64,000 bases of DNA from Nocardioides conyzicola. Lineage in GTDB: Bacteria > Actinomycetota > Actinomycetes > Propionibacteriales > Nocardioidaceae. Every line of letters begins with the position of its first letter. The stretch's first letter is position 1. This document shows positions 56,502 to 64,000 of the stretch, piece by piece. The notes under the pieces are model-generated. The model made no database searches, had not been told where the DNA came from, and saw only the letters and a list, made by a program, of their open reading frames with translations. Where the stretch lies: NCBI RefSeq assembly GCF_039543825.1, contig NZ_BAABKM010000002.1, positions 1,396,133-1,460,132 on the forward strand. Direction: 5' to 3'. Made by a program: the position numbers and the translations under genes.

Positions 56502-57533
56502 ATGGCGCACCGCGAGCCCGGGAGCCGGAGCGCGTCCGTCAAGGACGTCGCGGCCGCGGCGGGCGTCTCCCTCGGAACGGTCTCCAACGTCCTCAACCGG
56601 CCCGACCGGGTCAGCCCGGAGACCCGCGAGAAGGTGCAGCGGGCGATGCTGGACCTGGGCTTCGTGCGCAACGAGTCGGCCCGGCAGCTCCGCGCGGGGA
56701 CCAGCCGGACGCTCGCCTACGTCATGCTCGACGCCGCCAACCCCTTCTTCACCGACGTGTCGGCCGGCATCGACGAGGCGGCCGAGGCGGCCGGCCTCTC
56801 GCTGGTGCTCTGCAACAGCCGCAACTCCGCCGAGCGCGAGGCCTCGCACCTCACCCTGCTCGAGCAGCAGCGCGTCCAGGGGCTCCTGGTCACCCCGATC
56901 GACCCGGACTCGCCGACGCTCGACGAGGTCGCGCAGCGCGGCACCCCCGTCGTGGTCGTCGACCGCACCCGCTCCGACCAGTCCTTCTGCTCGGTCGCGG
57001 TCGACGACGTCCTCGGCGGCAAGCTGGCCATCGAGCACCTCCTCGACCGCGGCCACACCCGGGTCGCCTACGTCGGCGGGCCGGCCCACCTCGGCCAGGT
57101 GCGGGACCGGCTCCAGGGTGCGCGCGAGGCCTGGGCCGCGGCCGGCCGGCCGGCCGAGTCGCTGACCTGGGTGGAGACGTCGGCGATGACCGTCGCCGAA
57201 GGTCGCGAGGCCGGTGCCCGCCTGGCCGGACTGCCCGTGCGCCGCCGGCCGACGGCCGCGTTCTGCGTCAACGACCTGCTGGCGCTCGGCCTGCTCCAGC
57301 ACGCGATCTCCTCGGGCGTACGCGTGCCCGAGGAGCTGGGCATCGTGGGCTACGACGACATCGAGTTCGCGGCGGCCGCCGCCGTACCTCTCACGTCCGT
57401 GCGGCAGCCGCGTCAGCTGCTCGGCCGCACGGCTGCCGAGCTGGTGCTCGACGAGGCGTCCAACCCGGACCACACCCACCGGCAGGTCCTCTTTACGCCC
57501 GAGCTGGTGGCCCGTTCCTCGACCCTGGGGTAG
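56502..57533 (+). CDS. LacI-family regulator of the rhamnose regulon
   Basis: 343 residues. The DNA-binding domain is at about 12-66 (SVKDVAAAAGVSLGTVSNVLNRPDRVS), with hinge helix ESARQLRAG. The periplasmic-binding-like effector domain follows (TLAYVMLDAANPFFTD, GVRVPEELGIVGYDD). AAGGGGGAGCACC stands before the ATG. It is divergent from rhaT, so it most likely represses rha and rhamnosidase transcription until an inducer (rhamnose or a phosphorylated intermediate) binds. No AraC-type RhaR/RhaS activator is present. Its last 41 bp overlap the convergent membrane-protein gene. Confidence 0.85.
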   Translation: MAHREPGSRSASVKDVAAAAGVSLGTVSNVLNRPDRVSPETREKVQRAMLDLGFVRNESARQLRAGTSRTLAYVMLDAANPFFTDVSAGIDEAAEAAGLSLVLCNSRNSAEREASHLTLLEQQRVQGLLVTPIDPDSPTLDEVAQRGTPVVVVDRTRSDQSFCSVAVDDVLGGKLAIEHLLDRGHTRVAYVGGPAHLGQVRDRLQGAREAWAAAGRPAESLTWVETSAMTVAEGREAGARLAGLPVRRRPTAAFCVNDLLALGLLQHAISSGVRVPEELGIVGYDDIEFAAAAAVPLTSVRQPRQLLGRTAAELVLDEASNPDHTHRQVLFTPELVARSSTLG

Positions 57534-57945
57534 TCGTGCCCGGCTGGTCCAGCAGCCGGCGTACGCCGGCGCGGGACAGCAGGAGGCAGACGACCAGCAG
57601 GGTGACCGAGAGGAAGCCGCCGAGGCTGACCCTGTCGCCGAAGACGAGGTCGACCAGCCAGAGCACGACCAGCTTGCTGCCCGCGGCCACCACCCAGACG
57701 AGCAGGCCCGCCGCGACCTTGCCCACCGGCGTCTGCGCCGCGCGGAAGCGCGCGACGACGCGCGCCTTGACGACCAGCACCACCTCGAGCGCGACCTTCA
57801 GCAGCAGGGCGGTCAGCAGGCTGAGCGTGAAGCCCTCGCTCAGCACCCGGGGCAGGTGCTCGACCGCGAGGTTGAGCACCACGACGTACACGAAGTAGTC
57901 GACGACGTCGCTGGGGTGCGCCCGCAGCCAGCGTCCGACCCTCAC
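57493..57945 (-). CDS. Small four-helix membrane protein
   Basis: 150 residues from GTG at 57945, overlapping the SDR stop (GTGA). Four hydrophobic segments are seen (DYFVYVVVLNLAVEHL, TLSLLTALLLKVALEVVLVV, AAGLLVWVVAAGSKLVVLWLV, FLSVTLLVVCLLLS), separated by short basic loops. No family is recognised. It is the third gene of a coupled set with the SDR and the hydrolase. Its 3' end overlaps that of the convergent LacI-type gene by 41 bp. The composition is consistent with a real membrane protein. Confidence 0.7.
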   Translation of the reverse strand: MRVGRWLRAHPSDVVDYFVYVVVLNLAVEHLPRVLSEGFTLSLLTALLLKVALEVVLVVKARVVARFRAAQTPVGKVAAGLLVWVVAAGSKLVVLWLVDLVFGDRVSLGGFLSVTLLVVCLLLSRAGVRRLLDQPGTTTPGSRNGPPARA

Positions 57946-58679
57946 GTCCCGATCGTGGCACCTGGCAGGACGGCCGACCAGCCGCCGTCCACGACGAGGT
58001 TGGCCCCGGTGACGTAGGACGCCTCGTCGGAGGCGAGAAAGCGCGCGCACCGGGCGACCTCGGCCGCCTGGCCGATCCGGCCGAGCGGGATCGCGGTGGC
58101 GATGTGGCGCATCGGGTGGTCGTCGGCGAGCAGGTCCGCCCTGGTCGCCGGCGTCTCGATCATCCCGGGGCTGACGCAGTTGACCCGGATGCCGTACGGC
58201 GCTCCCTCGGCCGCGAGCTGCTTGGTCAGCGCGACGACCCCGCCCTTCGTGACGGTGTGGGCGACGCGGGCGTTGGTCACCGAGCCCGAGATGCCGGCCG
58301 TCGACCCGACCAGGACCACCGCGCCTACGCCCGAGCGCTTGAGGTGCGGCCATGCGTGCTTGACCGGGTAGAAGACGACGTCGAGCTCGTGGCGGAGGTT
58401 GAACTCCCAGTCCTGCTTGGTGATCTGCTCGATCGGACCGAAGCGGGTGGCACCCGCGTTGGCGTAGAGGATGTCGATGCCGCCGTGCTCGGACGCGGCG
58501 CCGTCGACCCAGCGGCGTACGGCGTCCTCGTCGGTCAGGTCGACCGGCTCCGAGCCGTCGCTCGGCGCGATGTCGCAGCCGACGACGGTCGCGCCCGCCT
58601 CCTCGAAGAGCCGCGCAGCGGCCAGGCCCTGGCCCCCGGCGGTGCCGGTGATCAGGGCGACCTTCCCGGCGAGAGTCAC
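57942..58679 (-). CDS. Short-chain dehydrogenase-like protein lacking the catalytic Tyr
   Basis: 245 residues from GTG at 58679, coupled by 4-bp overlaps to the hydrolase upstream and the membrane protein downstream. The cofactor motif is TGTAGGQGLAAAR, with NAGA at the expected position and a conserved C-terminus YVTGANLVVDGG. The active-site stretch has Ser126, but the position of the YxxxK tyrosine is His141 (RVAHTVTKGG, Lys145), and the spacing from Ser is two residues longer than usual. It may be a dehydrogenase using another residue, or a non-catalytic family member. The substrate is unknown. Confidence 0.85.
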   Translation of the reverse strand: MTLAGKVALITGTAGGQGLAAARLFEEAGATVVGCDIAPSDGSEPVDLTDEDAVRRWVDGAASEHGGIDILYANAGATRFGPIEQITKQDWEFNLRHELDVVFYPVKHAWPHLKRSGVGAVVLVGSTAGISGSVTNARVAHTVTKGGVVALTKQLAAEGAPYGIRVNCVSPGMIETPATRADLLADDHPMRHIATAIPLGRIGQAAEVARCARFLASDEASYVTGANLVVDGGWSAVLPGATIGT

Positions 58680-59824
58680 AGCTCGGCCAGCGTGTCCTCG
58701 ACCCAGTCGGCGACGTACGCGTTGATGTGCGGCATGTGGTCGAGCCCGACGTGCTCGGCAGCGCCCTCCTCCACCGTGAAGATCCGCAGCTCCCGCTTCG
58801 GGCTGCGGACCGCCTGGTCGTAGGACTGGTGCGCGTAGTCCACCGAGATCTGGCGGTCGTTGGCGCCGTGCGCGATCAGGAACGGGACGGTGATCTCGTC
58901 GACGACGCCGTTGAGGTGGACGCCCTCGGCGTACTCGATGAACTTCTCGACGTCGTCGAAGCCCCACACCCACAGGACGTGCTCCCAGTAGTGCGGCACC
59001 GGGTTCTCGCCCTCACGCTGGAGCCGCTTCTTCTGCACCTCGCCCCAGTTGTGGTTGGCGCCCCACACGGCGATGAGCTTGATCCGCTTCTCGTACGCCG
59101 CCGCGCGCGGGACGTAGTAGCCGCCGAGCGACCAGCCCACGAGGCCGATCCGGTCGCTGTCGACGTCGGGGCGGGACTCGAGCCAGTCGACCTGCGCCGT
59201 GGCCCAGTCCTCGGACTCGATCCGGCTCTTCAGTTCCTGGAAGCGCAGCGCCTCCCCCGAGCCGGGGTTGTCGATCATCAGCACGGAGACGCCACGCTCG
59301 CGCATCTCCTGCGCCCAGCCGGAGGTGTACATGTGCTCCTTGGTGGAGTCCAGGCCGTTCCACATGATCACGGTCGGGACCGGCTCGCCGGCCTTGCTCG
59401 CGTTGGAGAAGTACGCCGGGAGGGTGGTGCCCTCGAAGGGGATCTCGACCCGGCTGGTGGCGGGGTCGGCGATCTCGAAGACCTTAGCGAACGCGTCCAG
59501 CGCCTGCTGGTAGAACTCCCGGCGGCCCGGGTCGGCGTTGCTCAGCATCCGCTCGGCCTGACAGACGTAGAGGCCGGAGCGGTACCACTGCTGGCCCGCC
59601 GTACGCAGGTGGCCGGCGGCCTCCGAGGCGCGCGCCTGGTCGGCGAGCTGGTCGGCGACGGCCTTCCACGACCGCATGAAGACCTTGCTGCCCGAGTTGA
59701 CGTCGGCGGCCTCCCGCGCGGGTCGGCAGGCCCGGTCGACCTCGTCGATCGCGCCGCCGTTGTTGAGCGTCGCGCAGACGCCGAGGTTCCAGACGTACTT
59801 GGGGCCGGTGAAGTACTCGAACAT
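58676..59824 (-). CDS. Alpha/beta hydrolase, FrsA/pseudooxynicotine-hydrolase-like
   Basis: 382 residues from ATG at 59824. A helical N-terminal domain (about 1-140) is followed by a serine hydrolase core: TVIMWNGLDSTKEH, nucleophile elbow GWSLGG with Ser232, Asp in HGANDRQIS and His in GAAEHVGLDH. The shape and residues resemble FrsA/DUF1100-type carbon-carbon or ester hydrolases such as 2,6-dihydropseudooxynicotine hydrolase. It is the first gene of the three-gene set with the SDR and the membrane protein, which suggests degradation of a particular ketone or ester, but the substrate cannot be named. There is no signal peptide. Confidence 0.85.
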   Translation of the reverse strand: MFEYFTGPKYVWNLGVCATLNNGGAIDEVDRACRPAREAADVNSGSKVFMRSWKAVADQLADQARASEAAGHLRTAGQQWYRSGLYVCQAERMLSNADPGRREFYQQALDAFAKVFEIADPATSRVEIPFEGTTLPAYFSNASKAGEPVPTVIMWNGLDSTKEHMYTSGWAQEMRERGVSVLMIDNPGSGEALRFQELKSRIESEDWATAQVDWLESRPDVDSDRIGLVGWSLGGYYVPRAAAYEKRIKLIAVWGANHNWGEVQKKRLQREGENPVPHYWEHVLWVWGFDDVEKFIEYAEGVHLNGVVDEITVPFLIAHGANDRQISVDYAHQSYDQAVRSPKRELRIFTVEEGAAEHVGLDHMPHINAYVADWVEDTLAEL

Positions 59825-59967
59825 GCCCGCTACTGTGCCGGTCGTCACTCCCGACCGGAACGCGCCTGTGCTGATGCGAGGTATCGGATCGGGAAGGGAA
59901 CGCCCCCGCGGATGGTTGAATCCTGGACCAGGACCGCTCGGGTCCGCATCAAGCGAGAGGCCACCCC

Positions 59968-60996
59968 ATGCACGTGGGCATCGACAGCTTCGTCTCCACC
60001 GTCACCGATCCGACCACCGGCCACGTCGTCGGGCCCGCTGAGCGGATCGAGCACCTCCTCGAGGAGATCGAGCTGGCGGACCGCAGCGGGCTCTACTCGT
60101 TCGGGATCGGCGAGCACCACCGCAGCGAGTACTACGACTCCGCCCCTCCGGTGATCCTGGCCGCGGCCGCAGCCCGGACCGAGCGGATCCGGCTCGGCAG
60201 CGCGGTGGCCGTGCTCAGCGCGGTCGACCCGGTCCGCCTGTTCCAGCAGTTCGCCACCCTGGACCTCATCTCGAAGGGCCGGATCGACCTCGTCGTGGGC
60301 CGCGGGTCGTTCACCGAGGCCTTCCCGCTGTTCGGTCTCGACCTCGCCGACTACGACTCGCTCTTCTCGGAGAAGCTCGAGCTGCTCCTGCAGATCCGCG
60401 ACCAGGACGAGGTCACCTGGTCCGGTCGGCACCGGCCGCCGCTGGTCCGCCAGCGGATCTACCCGCGCCCGGTCCAGGACCCGCTGCCGATCTGGGTCGG
60501 CGTCGGCGGCACTCCCGAGTCCTTCGTCCGCGCAGGGCTGCTGGGACTGCCGCTGATGGTCGCGATCATCGGCGGCGAGCCCCGGCAGTTCGCGCCGCTC
60601 GTCGACCTCTACCGGCGGGCCGGCGCCGAGGCCGGTCACTCCCCGGAGCAGCTGCAGGTGGGGCTCCACGTCTTCGGCTTCGTCGGTGAGAGCACCTCGC
60701 AGGCCGCGGACACCATCTACCCCGGTTGGCACGAGATGTTCACGAAGGTCTCCCGCGAGCGAGGCTTCGCGACCCCGACCCGGCAGCAGTTCGACGCCAC
60801 ATCGGGGCCCAACGGAGCCTTCTTCCTCGGCGACCCCCAGACGGTCGCCGACAAGATCCGGCGGGTCTCCGACCAGCTCGGCGGGGTCGACCGTCTGTCG
60901 CTGCAGATGACCAACCCCCGCCTCGCCCACGACGACCTACTCCGCGGGATCGAGCTGCTCGGCACGGAGGTGGCCCCGCTCGTCGCCGACGTCTGA
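59968..60996 (+). CDS. Luciferase-like (LLM class) flavin-dependent oxidoreductase
   Basis: 342 residues, the bacterial-luciferase TIM barrel: GLYSFGIGEHHRSEYYDSAPP, AARTERIRLGSAVAVLSAVDPVRLFQQFATLDLISKGR, and LVVGRGSFTEAFPLFG. The motifs are those of FMN/F420-dependent LLM enzymes; the GEHH signature favours the FMN group. It may act as a monooxygenase or oxidoreductase on a small hydrophobic substrate. It is transcribed alone, with 143 bp upstream (59825-59967), where I see no specific regulatory site, and ends 5 bp before the convergent SDR. The substrate is unknown. Confidence 0.88.
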   Translation: MHVGIDSFVSTVTDPTTGHVVGPAERIEHLLEEIELADRSGLYSFGIGEHHRSEYYDSAPPVILAAAAARTERIRLGSAVAVLSAVDPVRLFQQFATLDLISKGRIDLVVGRGSFTEAFPLFGLDLADYDSLFSEKLELLLQIRDQDEVTWSGRHRPPLVRQRIYPRPVQDPLPIWVGVGGTPESFVRAGLLGLPLMVAIIGGEPRQFAPLVDLYRRAGAEAGHSPEQLQVGLHVFGFVGESTSQAADTIYPGWHEMFTKVSRERGFATPTRQQFDATSGPNGAFFLGDPQTVADKIRRVSDQLGGVDRLSLQMTNPRLAHDDLLRGIELLGTEVAPLVADV

Positions 60997-61001
60997 GCGC
61001 G

Positions 61002-61718
61002 TCAGGCGGAGGGTGCCTCGAGGAACGGCGCGTAGAGCTCCTCCGGCGGGGACGAGAGCAGCTGCTTGACCTCACGGGTGTCGCTGTCGGCGAGCACCTC
61101 CAGGGCACCGGCGACCAGGCCGTCCAGCGCGAGGCGTACGACGTCGGCGGGGTCGTTCTTCGGGATGTCCCAGCCGGCCATCATGTCGGTGTCGGTGGCC
61201 GCCAGGTGGACGCCGGTCACCAGGGTGCCCTGGGCGGCCAGCTCGAGACGGACGCTGTTGGTGAGGGCCCACTCGGCCGCCTTCGCGACGGCGTACGACC
61301 CGCTCCCGGGGTAGACCCGGAAGGACAGCGCGGACATCACGTTGAGGATCGCGCCACCCCCGTTGGCGGCGAGGATCGGGGCGAAGGCCCGCGTCATCGC
61401 GAGTGTCCCCCAGAAGTGCACGTCGAGCTCGGCGCGGATCAGCTCGAGGTCACCGGTGACGAGGCCCTGGGCCATCGAGATGCCGGCGTTGTTGACGAGG
61501 AGGTCGACGTCGGTCGCCACGGCGGCGACGGCGGCAACGTCGGCCGGGTCGGTGATGTCGAGGCGGAGCGGCTCGACCCCGGGGAGGTCGACCGTCTCGG
61601 GTCGACGGGCGGTGGCGTAGACCTTCGCGGCACCCCGCTCGAGGGCCTGCTGGGCGAAGTGGCGACCCAGTCCGCGGTTGGCTCCGGTGATCAGGACGGT
61701 GGCGTTCTCGATGTTCAT
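61002..61718 (-). CDS. Short-chain dehydrogenase divergent from MerR regulator
   Basis: 238 residues, classical SDR with TGANRGLGRH, NNAG (LLVNNAGIS) and the intact catalytic pattern Ser in VMSALS plus SYAVAK. It is an NAD(P)-dependent oxidoreductase of unknown substrate. The start ATG at 61718 faces the MerR gene across 53 bp; the spacing of possible promoter elements (20 bp) is of the MerR-activated kind. SDR genes regulated by adjacent MerR proteins usually respond to a small aldehyde or ketone. It converges on the LLM gene. Confidence 0.88.
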   Translation of the reverse strand: MNIENATVLITGANRGLGRHFAQQALERGAAKVYATARRPETVDLPGVEPLRLDITDPADVAAVAAVATDVDLLVNNAGISMAQGLVTGDLELIRAELDVHFWGTLAMTRAFAPILAANGGGAILNVMSALSFRVYPGSGSYAVAKAAEWALTNSVRLELAAQGTLVTGVHLAATDTDMMAGWDIPKNDPADVVRLALDGLVAGALEVLADSDTREVKQLLSSPPEELYAPFLEAPSA

Positions 61719-61771
61719 GTGACGAGCGTAGGATCTGACATTGATGTGAGGTTCAAGTCCTGGAGGTAGAC
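61719..61771. promoter_or_regulatory. Divergent SDR/MerR promoter with MerR-type spacing
   Basis: On the minus strand TTGAAC and TACGCT are 20 bp apart, longer than the usual 17 and typical for MerR-activated promoters. A TTGA-N8-TCAA dyad lies in between. GGAGG 5 nt before GTG at 61772 fixes the MerR start. Control of the SDR gene by the MerR protein is inferred. Confidence 0.55.
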
Positions 61772-62125
61772 GTGTTGCGGATCGGTGAGCTGGCCGAGCG
61801 GACGGGCGCCAGCGTCCGCTCGCTGCGCTACTACGAGGAGCAGGGCATGCTGCTCTCCTCGCGCACCTCCGGCGGTCATCGGACGTACGACGAGGACGCG
61901 GTCGACCGGGTCCGCCTGATCCAGGTCCTCTTCGCCGCCGGCGTCACCAGCCGCAACGTCGTCCAGCTGATGCCGTGCCTCTACTCCGGCACCACGACCC
62001 CCGCCATGCTCGAGCGCCTCCGGGCCGAGCGTGCCCGCATCGACGTCCAGGCACGCCAGCTGGTCGCCACCCGCAAGCGGCTCGACGCAGTCATCGTCGA
62101 GGCGGACAAGCGCCGCGTGGGCTGA
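61772..62125 (+). CDS. MerR-family regulator
   Basis: 117 residues from GTG. The N-terminal winged helix (LRIGELAERTGASVRSLRYYEEQGML, SSGGHRTYDEDAVDRVRLI) is complete, and a helical dimer segment follows (AMLERLRAERARIDVQARQLV). The C-terminus is short, so any effector site is small. One cysteine (MPCLYSG) is present, not a metal-site pattern. It is divergent from the SDR gene and most likely regulates it. The gene ends 58 bp before the GH1 gene. Confidence 0.87.
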   Translation: MLRIGELAERTGASVRSLRYYEEQGMLLSSRTSGGHRTYDEDAVDRVRLIQVLFAAGVTSRNVVQLMPCLYSGTTTPAMLERLRAERARIDVQARQLVATRKRLDAVIVEADKRRVG

Positions 62126-62183
62126 TGTGAGGTATCCGTGATCCCGCCTTCCCTGTGACCGCGGTCTCACGTTGGCTGGGGGC

Positions 62184-63422
62184 ATGACGGACCTCAGCTT
62201 CCCCACCGACTTCCTCTGGGGCGCCGCCGGCGCCGGCCACCAGATCGAGGGCGACAACAGCACCAGTGACACCTGGTACGCCGAGCTCGTCTCGCCGAGC
62301 GTCTTCAGCGAGCCGTCCGGGAAGGCCTGCGACAGCTGGAACCGCTGGCGCGAGGACATCGGCCTGGTCGTCGCGATGGGCCTGACGTCGTACCGCTTCT
62401 CCGTCGAGTGGGCCCGCATCGAGCCGGCCGAGGGGACGTACGACGAGGCCGCGCTCGACCGCTACGAGGCGATGGTCGACGAGTGCGTGGCGCAGGGCCT
62501 CGCCCCGGTCGTGACCTTCAGCCACTTCACGGCGCCCCACTGGTTCGCGATGCGCGGCAGTTGGTTGGACCCGGAGGCGCCGACGCTCTTCGCCCGCTAC
62601 TGCGACCAGGTGATGGCGCGGTTCGGCGACCGGATCGCCTACGCCGTCACCCTCAACGAGCCCAACCTGCCGCACGTGCTGTCGTGGCTGAACCTGCCCG
62701 ACTTCGTGCGCCAGGTCGAGCGCGCGACGCTCGAGGCCGCGAGCGAGAAGGCCGGCGTCGCGGCGTACCGGCTCGGCAACGTGGTCCTGCCCGAGGAGCT
62801 CGACGCGATGGAGGACGGCCTGACCGCCGGCCACCTCGCGGGCAAGGCCGCGATCAAGGCGCGGCGCCCCGACCTTCCGGTCGGCTTCTCCCTCGCGATC
62901 ATGGACGACGTCGTCGACGGTGACGACCCGACCGTGCGCGACGGCAAGCGCGCCGAGTGCTACCAGCGCTGGCTCGAGCTCGCCCGAGGCGACGACTTCC
63001 TGGGGGTGCAGAACTACGAGCGCGTCCCCTACGACGCGCACGGCCAGGTGTCGCCGCCGGAGGGGACCCCGGTCAACCAGATGGGGACGGCGATCGAGCC
63101 GCTCTCGCTGGCCGGCGCGGTCCGCTACGCCCACGAGTCCACCGGGGTGCCGATCCTGGTGACCGAGCACGGCATCTCCGTCGACGACGACTCGCTGCGG
63201 GCCTCCTTCATCGAGCCGTCGCTCGTCGGGCTGCACGACGTGATGGCCGAGGGCGTGCCGGTCCTCGGCTACCTCCACTGGACGCTGCTCGACAACTTCG
63301 AGTGGGTCTTCGGCTACGCCCACCACCTCGGCCTGCACGAGGTCGACCGCGAGACCTTCGAGCGGACGCCCAAGCCCAGCGCCGGGGTGTACGCCGACCT
63401 GGTAAAGCGGTACCGGAGCTAG
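62184..63422 (+). CDS. GH1 family beta-glycosidase
   Basis: 412 residues from ATG at 62184, with GGGGG upstream; an in-frame ATG 12 bp earlier is less likely. It is a TIM barrel of glycoside hydrolase family 1: FLWGAAGAGHQIEG, FSVEWARIEP, acid/base Glu159 in VTLNEPN, and nucleophile Glu328 in LVTEHGI, where most members read TENG. It is shorter than many GH1 enzymes (440-480), mainly in the loop region around 170-240. It has no signal peptide and should act on imported beta-glucosides or similar. It is followed by a GH3 gene 46 bp later, so the two probably form a glycoside-degrading unit. Confidence 0.88.
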   Translation: MTDLSFPTDFLWGAAGAGHQIEGDNSTSDTWYAELVSPSVFSEPSGKACDSWNRWREDIGLVVAMGLTSYRFSVEWARIEPAEGTYDEAALDRYEAMVDECVAQGLAPVVTFSHFTAPHWFAMRGSWLDPEAPTLFARYCDQVMARFGDRIAYAVTLNEPNLPHVLSWLNLPDFVRQVERATLEAASEKAGVAAYRLGNVVLPEELDAMEDGLTAGHLAGKAAIKARRPDLPVGFSLAIMDDVVDGDDPTVRDGKRAECYQRWLELARGDDFLGVQNYERVPYDAHGQVSPPEGTPVNQMGTAIEPLSLAGAVRYAHESTGVPILVTEHGISVDDDSLRASFIEPSLVGLHDVMAEGVPVLGYLHWTLLDNFEWVFGYAHHLGLHEVDRETFERTPKPSAGVYADLVKRYRS

Positions 63423-63467
63423 GTCGGTTCACCGCCACGGGGACCCGCGAGTGGCAGGGTGAGCGGC

Positions 63468-64000
63468 ATGGACGACGCAACTCTTGACGAGCGGCTGGGC
63501 CGCCTGACCCTCGAGCGCAAGGTCCGGCTGCTGACCGGGGCCACGATGTTCACCCTTCGCGGGGACGACGAGATCGGGCTGGCACCGATGGCGTTCTCCG
63601 ACGGGCCGACGGGGGTGCGCGGGCTCGACTTCACCGGCGGCCCGCTGATGTCGCTCTTCCCCAACGCCACCCTGCTCGCGTCGTCGTGGCGCACCGAGAC
63701 CGCGCAGGAGGTGGGCCGGCTGCTCGCCGAGGAGGCGGAGCGCCAGCACATCCACGTGGTCCTCGGACCGACGGTCAACCTGCACCGGAGCCCGTTGGGC
63801 GGACGGCTCTTCGAGGCCTACTCCGAGGACCCGCTGCTGACCGGCCACCTCGCCGCGGCGTACGTCTCCGGCATGCAGTCGCAGGGCATCGGCGCCTGCG
63901 TGAAGCACCTGGTCGCCAACGAGTCCGAGACCGAGCGCCACGGGGTCGACAGCGTCGTGGACGAGCGGACCCTGCGGGAGCTCTACCTGCTGCCGTTCGA
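63468..64000 (+). CDS. GH3 family beta-glycosidase, 5' part
   Basis: The open frame from ATG at 63468 runs off the right end after 177 codons. The visible part matches the N-terminal barrel of glycoside hydrolase family 3: MAFSDGPTGVRG, VLGPTVNLHRSPLGGRLFEAYSEDP, and the K-H, N-E positions in GACVKHLVANESE. The catalytic nucleophile Asp lies further on and is outside the window. It lies 46 bp after the GH1 gene, likely in the same operon. There is no signal peptide, so it should be cytoplasmic. Confidence 0.87.
   Translation, partial: MDDATLDERLGRLTLERKVRLLTGATMFTLRGDDEIGLAPMAFSDGPTGVRGLDFTGGPLMSLFPNATLLASSWRTETAQEVGRLLAEEAERQHIHVVLGPTVNLHRSPLGGRLFEAYSEDPLLTGHLAAAYVSGMQSQGIGACVKHLVANESETERHGVDSVVDERTLRELYLLPF

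Noticed and set aside
57493..57533. 41-bp overlap of the LacI-type gene and the convergent membrane-protein gene as a frameshift or misassembly
   Set aside because: Both frames end cleanly with family-appropriate lengths; convergent 3' overlaps of this size are ordinary in dense actinobacterial genomes.
61742..62133. TGATGTGAGGT occurring at 61742 and 62123 as a shared operator
   Set aside because: The second copy overlaps the end of the MerR gene and shows no dyad or promoter elements; 11 bp twice in 400 bp is weak evidence.

Overview
The window is about 70% G+C and reads as chromosomal DNA of an actinobacterium. A Nocardioides-like member of the Propionibacteriales is the best fit: it has a type VII (ESX) secretion locus, KstR-type operators, an actinobacterial LytR_C protein, many GTGA/ATGA-coupled genes and frequent GTG/TTG starts. 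No insertion sequence, phage gene, integrase or CRISPR array was seen, and both window ends cut through genes.

Layout. (1) 1-13019 is a type VII secretion locus. On the minus strand lie an EccD-like protein, an EsxB/EsxA-like WXG100 pair, EccD, EccB, a mycosin with substituted catalytic residues, a WXG-plus-beta-propeller candidate substrate and a lipoprotein. The ATPase EccC is divergent on the plus strand. No EccE was found. (2) 13033-17830 holds an NTF2-fold protein and a KstD-like flavoprotein, each behind a KstR-like operator, with small conserved genes and a CPA1 antiporter between them. (3) 17848-20736 holds an aminotransferase and a WXG-like/lipase gene pair that may be a second type VII substrate set. 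(4) 20746-26089 is the most unusual block: a MacB/FtsX-type ABC exporter, a small cysteine-containing secreted protein, a 40-residue signal-peptide-bearing peptide ending in PYWCC, and an HTH-TPR regulator. The layout resembles a peptide quorum-sensing (RRNPP-like) switch beside a lactococcin-972-like export set. (5) 26143-34298 holds a VWA/MoxR pair, a crotonase, a gamma carbonic anhydrase and a 1336-residue secreted hydrolase with Ig-like repeats. (6) 34651-37391 holds tRNA-Ser(CGA) with its terminator, a DinB-like protein and a secreted CocE/NonD hydrolase. (7) 37406-57533 is a complete L-rhamnose regulon. (8) 57493-64000 holds a membrane protein/SDR/hydrolase operon, a luciferase-like oxidoreductase, an SDR divergent from a MerR regulator, and GH1 and GH3 glycosidases.

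How the genes work together. In the rhamnose region a secreted GH78 rhamnosidase would release L-rhamnose, which RhaSTPQ imports. RhaM, RhaI and RhaB would convert it to rhamnulose-1-phosphate, and the aldolase-dehydrogenase fusion would yield DHAP and L-lactate. LutABC would oxidise the lactate to pyruvate. Matching TTGAAA-N2-TTTCAA sites in front of the rhamnosidase gene and the transporter operon suggest that the adjacent LacI protein controls both. In the ESX region a short-spaced hairpin after esxA may set Esx substrates above machinery genes. All functions are inferred from sequence read by eye; no database search was possible.
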